Shown here one piece after another: positions 6,170 to 7,981 of a stretch of DNA of 7,981 nt. Where the stretch lies: positions 1-7,981 of the forward strand of contig JAUYAJ010000514.1 of assembly GCA_030693565.1 (NCBI GenBank). The letters are read 5' to 3'. The translations under genes were made by a program, and so were the position numbers. The notes below the pieces were generated by a model. The model made no database searches. It saw only the letters and a program-made list of their open reading frames with translations, and had not been told where the DNA came from. The DNA is from Rubrivivax sp. Its GTDB lineage: Bacteria > Pseudomonadota > Gammaproteobacteria > Burkholderiales > Burkholderiaceae_C. Each line of letters starts with the position of its first letter. Within the stretch, counting starts at the first letter, position 1.

Positions 6170-7803
6170 GCACCCAACCCTGGCGCAGTGCCGTCTCGAT
6201 CGCCGCCGCACTGGCCGGCTTGGCCGCCTTGGTCGCCGGCGCCGGCTGGTGGGGCATCCAGCACGGCAGAGCTGAGGGGGCCGCGCCGCAGAACCAGACC
6301 CCGCCGCTCGGCGACCCCAGCCAGTGGACGATCGCACAAGGCGAAGCTGCCACGCGCCGGCACTTGCGCGATGGCCTCCGCGCCGGCGACCTGGACCCGA
6401 TCACCGGCCTGCGCATTCAGCACTATCACGACCCCATGGTGCCGGGCAAGAATTTCGACGCCCCGGCCAAGTCGCCCTTCATGGACATGATGCTGGTGCC
6501 GCGTTATGCGGGCGCCGGCGGCACCGACTCCGCCAGCGTCAGCATCAGCCCCCGCATCCAGCAGAACCTGGGCCTGCGCACGGCGCCGGTGGTCGCCGGC
6601 GCGCTGGCCCCTGAAGTCAGCGCCACCGGCACGGTGGTCTGGAATGAACGTGACCAGGTGCTGCTGCAAGCGCGTGCCACCGGCTTCGTCGAAAAACTCT
6701 TCGTGCGCGCCACGCTCGACCGCGTCGCCGCCGGTGCGGCGCTGGCCGAGATCTATGTACCCAGCTGGGTGGCTGCGCAGGAGGACTACCTGGCCTTGCT
6801 GCGCATGCAGGGGCCTGATCTGGCCGGGTTGCGCGACGCCGCGCTGCAACGCATGCAACTCGCCGGCATGGACGCCGACCAGATCGACGCCGTGGTGCGC
6901 AGCGCGGTGCTGCAACCGCGCTACACGCTGAAGGCGCCGCAAAGCGGCACGCTGACCGAACTGGCGATGCGTGTGGGCATGACGGTGATGCCGGGCATGG
7001 CGCTGGCGCGCATCCAGGGCACCGGCTCTGTGTGGGCCGAAGGCCAGGTACCCGAGAGCCAGGCCGGCTTGCTCAGGTCCGGCACGCGCGTCATCGCCAC
7101 CAGCACGGCGGTGCCGGGCCGGCGCTTCGAGGGCCAGGTGCAGGCCCTGCTGCCCGAGGTGGACCCGGCCACGCGCACGCTGAAGGCTCGAATGGAACTG
7201 GCCAACGCAGGCGGGCAGCTGGTTCAGGGCATGTTCGTGCAGATGCGTTTCGCGCTGCCTGCCGCCAAGGGCAGGCTGCTGGTGCCCAGCGACGCGGTCA
7301 TCCACACCGGGCGCCGCAGCGTGGTGATGCTGGCGCAAGCCGACGGGCGCTTCCGACCGGTGCAGGTGGTCACGGGCCTGGAAGTCGACGGTCAGACCGA
7401 AGTGCTGGAGGGACTGCAAGCGGGCCAGCGCGTCGTGCTGTCGGGCAACTTCCTGATCGACTCCGAAGCCAGCTTGCGCGGGCTGGAAGCCCGGCTCGAC
7501 CAGGCACCGGACCGGGCCGCACAAGTGCACCGCACCGACGCGGTGGTGGACAGCGTGGCGGGCGATTCGGTGGTGCTGACCCACCCGCCCATCGCGGCCC
7601 TGAAATGGCCTGAAATGACGATGGAGTTCAAGCTGCCACCAAAGGCCGAGCGGTCGCGGCACCTGACAACCGGCGCCAAGGTGCAGATCGAGTTCCACCT
7701 GCAGGACGGCGAGGTGCCACAGATCACCACCCTGCGGGCGCTGCCATCGCCATCGAAAGCGGCCGCCGCTTCGGCGCCGCCGGCCCAGAAGGGCGCGCCG
7801 TGA
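6166..7803 (+). CDS. cusB: CusB-like periplasmic adaptor with fused C-terminal CusF domain (SilB-type)
   Basis: A 545-residue membrane-fusion protein linking the RND pump to the outer-membrane factor, and a metal donor to the pump. The order is: N-terminal membrane anchor or signal (about 11-36); a Met-rich metal-binding segment (86-115) with YHDPM, SPFMDMMLVPRY and Met91, Met106, Met108 spaced 15 and 2 apart, as the three Cu(I)-binding methionines of E. coli CusB; a barrel-sandwich half and alpha-hairpin starting at YVPSWVAAQEDYLALL (197-212); the second barrel-sandwich half with APQSGTLTELAMRVGMTV; a beta-barrel and membrane-proximal domain to about 445; and a CusF-like domain (about 454-530). 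The CusF domain has His473, Trp481, Met484 and Met486 in WPEMTMEF, with the spacing of the CusF Cu/Ag site. E. coli CusB is about 407 residues, and the extra length is mostly the CusF fusion. SilB of Cupriavidus metallidurans has the same architecture. Stop and cusA start overlap as GTGA. Confidence 0.95.
   Translation: MSTQPWRSAVSIAAALAGLAALVAGAGWWGIQHGRAEGAAPQNQTPPLGDPSQWTIAQGEAATRRHLRDGLRAGDLDPITGLRIQHYHDPMVPGKNFDAPAKSPFMDMMLVPRYAGAGGTDSASVSISPRIQQNLGLRTAPVVAGALAPEVSATGTVVWNERDQVLLQARATGFVEKLFVRATLDRVAAGAALAEIYVPSWVAAQEDYLALLRMQGPDLAGLRDAALQRMQLAGMDADQIDAVVRSAVLQPRYTLKAPQSGTLTELAMRVGMTVMPGMALARIQGTGSVWAEGQVPESQAGLLRSGTRVIATSTAVPGRRFEGQVQALLPEVDPATRTLKARMELANAGGQLVQGMFVQMRFALPAAKGRLLVPSDAVIHTGRRSVVMLAQADGRFRPVQVVTGLEVDGQTEVLEGLQAGQRVVLSGNFLIDSEASLRGLEARLDQAPDRAAQVHRTDAVVDSVAGDSVVLTHPPIAALKWPEMTMEFKLPPKAERSRHLTTGAKVQIEFHLQDGEVPQITTLRALPSPSKAAAASAPPAQKGAP
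7525..7755 (+). other. CusF-like metallochaperone domain encoded at the 3' end of cusB
   Basis: Codons 454-530 encode a small OB-fold-like domain starting VHRTDAVVDSVAGDSVVLTH and containing HPPIAALKWPEMTMEF. The four metal-site residues His473, Trp481, Met484 and Met486 show the 8-3-2 spacing of E. coli CusF (His36, Trp44, Met47, Met49), where Trp caps the Cu(I) by a cation-pi contact. An Ala/Pro-rich tail of about 15 residues ends the protein. In E. coli this domain is a separate soluble gene product between cusC and cusB. Here it is covalently attached to the adaptor. Confidence 0.92.
7787..7793 (+). promoter_or_regulatory. Ribosome binding site of cusA inside cusB
   Basis: AGAAGGG lies six bases before the GTG at 7800. 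It supports GTG as the cusA start, giving MIARLVYWSLANRG in register with known CusA N-termini. Confidence 0.6.
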
Positions 7804-7981
7804 TCGCCCGCCTGGTCTATTGGAGCCTGGCCAACCGGGGCCTGGTGCTGCTGGCCACCTTGATGCTCACGGCCTGGGGCGTGGTGAGCATGCTGCGCAC
7901 GCCAGTCGACGCCTTGCCCGACCTGTCGGACACCCAGGTCATCATCCGCACGAGCTGGCCCGGGCAGGCGCCGCAGATCGT
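7800..7981 (+). CDS. cusA: CusA-like heavy-metal RND efflux pump (N-terminal 60 residues; runs off right edge)
   Basis: The start of the inner-membrane proton-driven Cu(I)/Ag(I) exporter (HME-RND family, usually about 1,040-1,060 residues). The visible part reads MIARLVYWSLANRGLVLLAT, a first transmembrane helix (about 12-32), then TPVDALPDLSDTQVIIRTSW and PGQAPQIV. The TPVDALPDLSD, QVIIRTS and PGQAPQIV stretches are nearly identical to E. coli CusA and typical of the monovalent-cation (CusA/SilA) branch. The GTG start overlaps the cusB stop as GTGA, indicating translational coupling with the adaptor. The metal-binding methionines and proton-relay residues lie beyond the edge, so substrate assignment rests on the N-terminus and on CusB. 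Confidence 0.95.
   Translation, partial: MIARLVYWSLANRGLVLLATLMLTAWGVVSMLRTPVDALPDLSDTQVIIRTSWPGQAPQI

Noticed and set aside
6016..7698. 560-residue open frame on the minus strand, antisense to cusB
   Set aside because: It lies fully opposite a strongly supported gene. Its composition is rich in His, Arg, Gln and Ala, typical of the antisense frame of GC-rich genes, with no recognisable domain and no ribosome site.

Overview
The window is GC-rich and densely coded. Its protein sequences and gene styles suggest a betaproteobacterium of the Burkholderiales (Rubrivivax/Leptothrix/Ideonella-like). That placement is an inference from high GC, protein resemblance and the SilB-like adaptor architecture, not from a marker gene. 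There are no rRNA or tRNA genes, CRISPR arrays, transposases or phage genes, and no gene-free stretch longer than 300 bases.

Left part, minus strand (1-2733): the first 468 codons of tex, a transcription accessory/RNA-binding protein, run off the left edge. Upstream of tex, in the same direction, is a complete HI0933-type flavoprotein of the PP_4765/TIGR03862 kind. A 65-base gap separates them.

Middle, plus strand (2775-4311): a 41-base divergent intergenic region with a near-perfect inverted repeat separates the flavoprotein from a TauE/SafE-family membrane permease. A secreted DUF1223 protein with a thioredoxin-like CxxC motif follows 52 bases later.

Right part, plus strand (4401-7981): a Cu(I)/Ag(I) tripartite RND efflux operon of the cus/sil type. 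A small secreted Cys-rich protein comes first. It is followed by an outer-membrane factor (CusC-like), a 545-residue periplasmic adaptor (CusB-like) carrying a C-terminal CusF metallochaperone domain, and the start of the inner-membrane pump CusA, cut by the right edge. C, B and A are joined by ATGA and GTGA stop/start overlaps, which points to translational coupling. The adaptor keeps both known metal sites: the three-methionine CusB site and the His/Trp/Met/Met CusF site. This explains why no separate cusF lies between cusC and cusA.

The points most worth following up are the uncharacterised Cys-rich leader protein, three gene starts that look leaderless (a -10-like hexamer 6-8 bases before the ATG and no Shine-Dalgarno), and a cluster of inverted repeats between the leader gene and cusC. 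No wholly new system is evident. The efflux operon is a known type with an instructive domain fusion.
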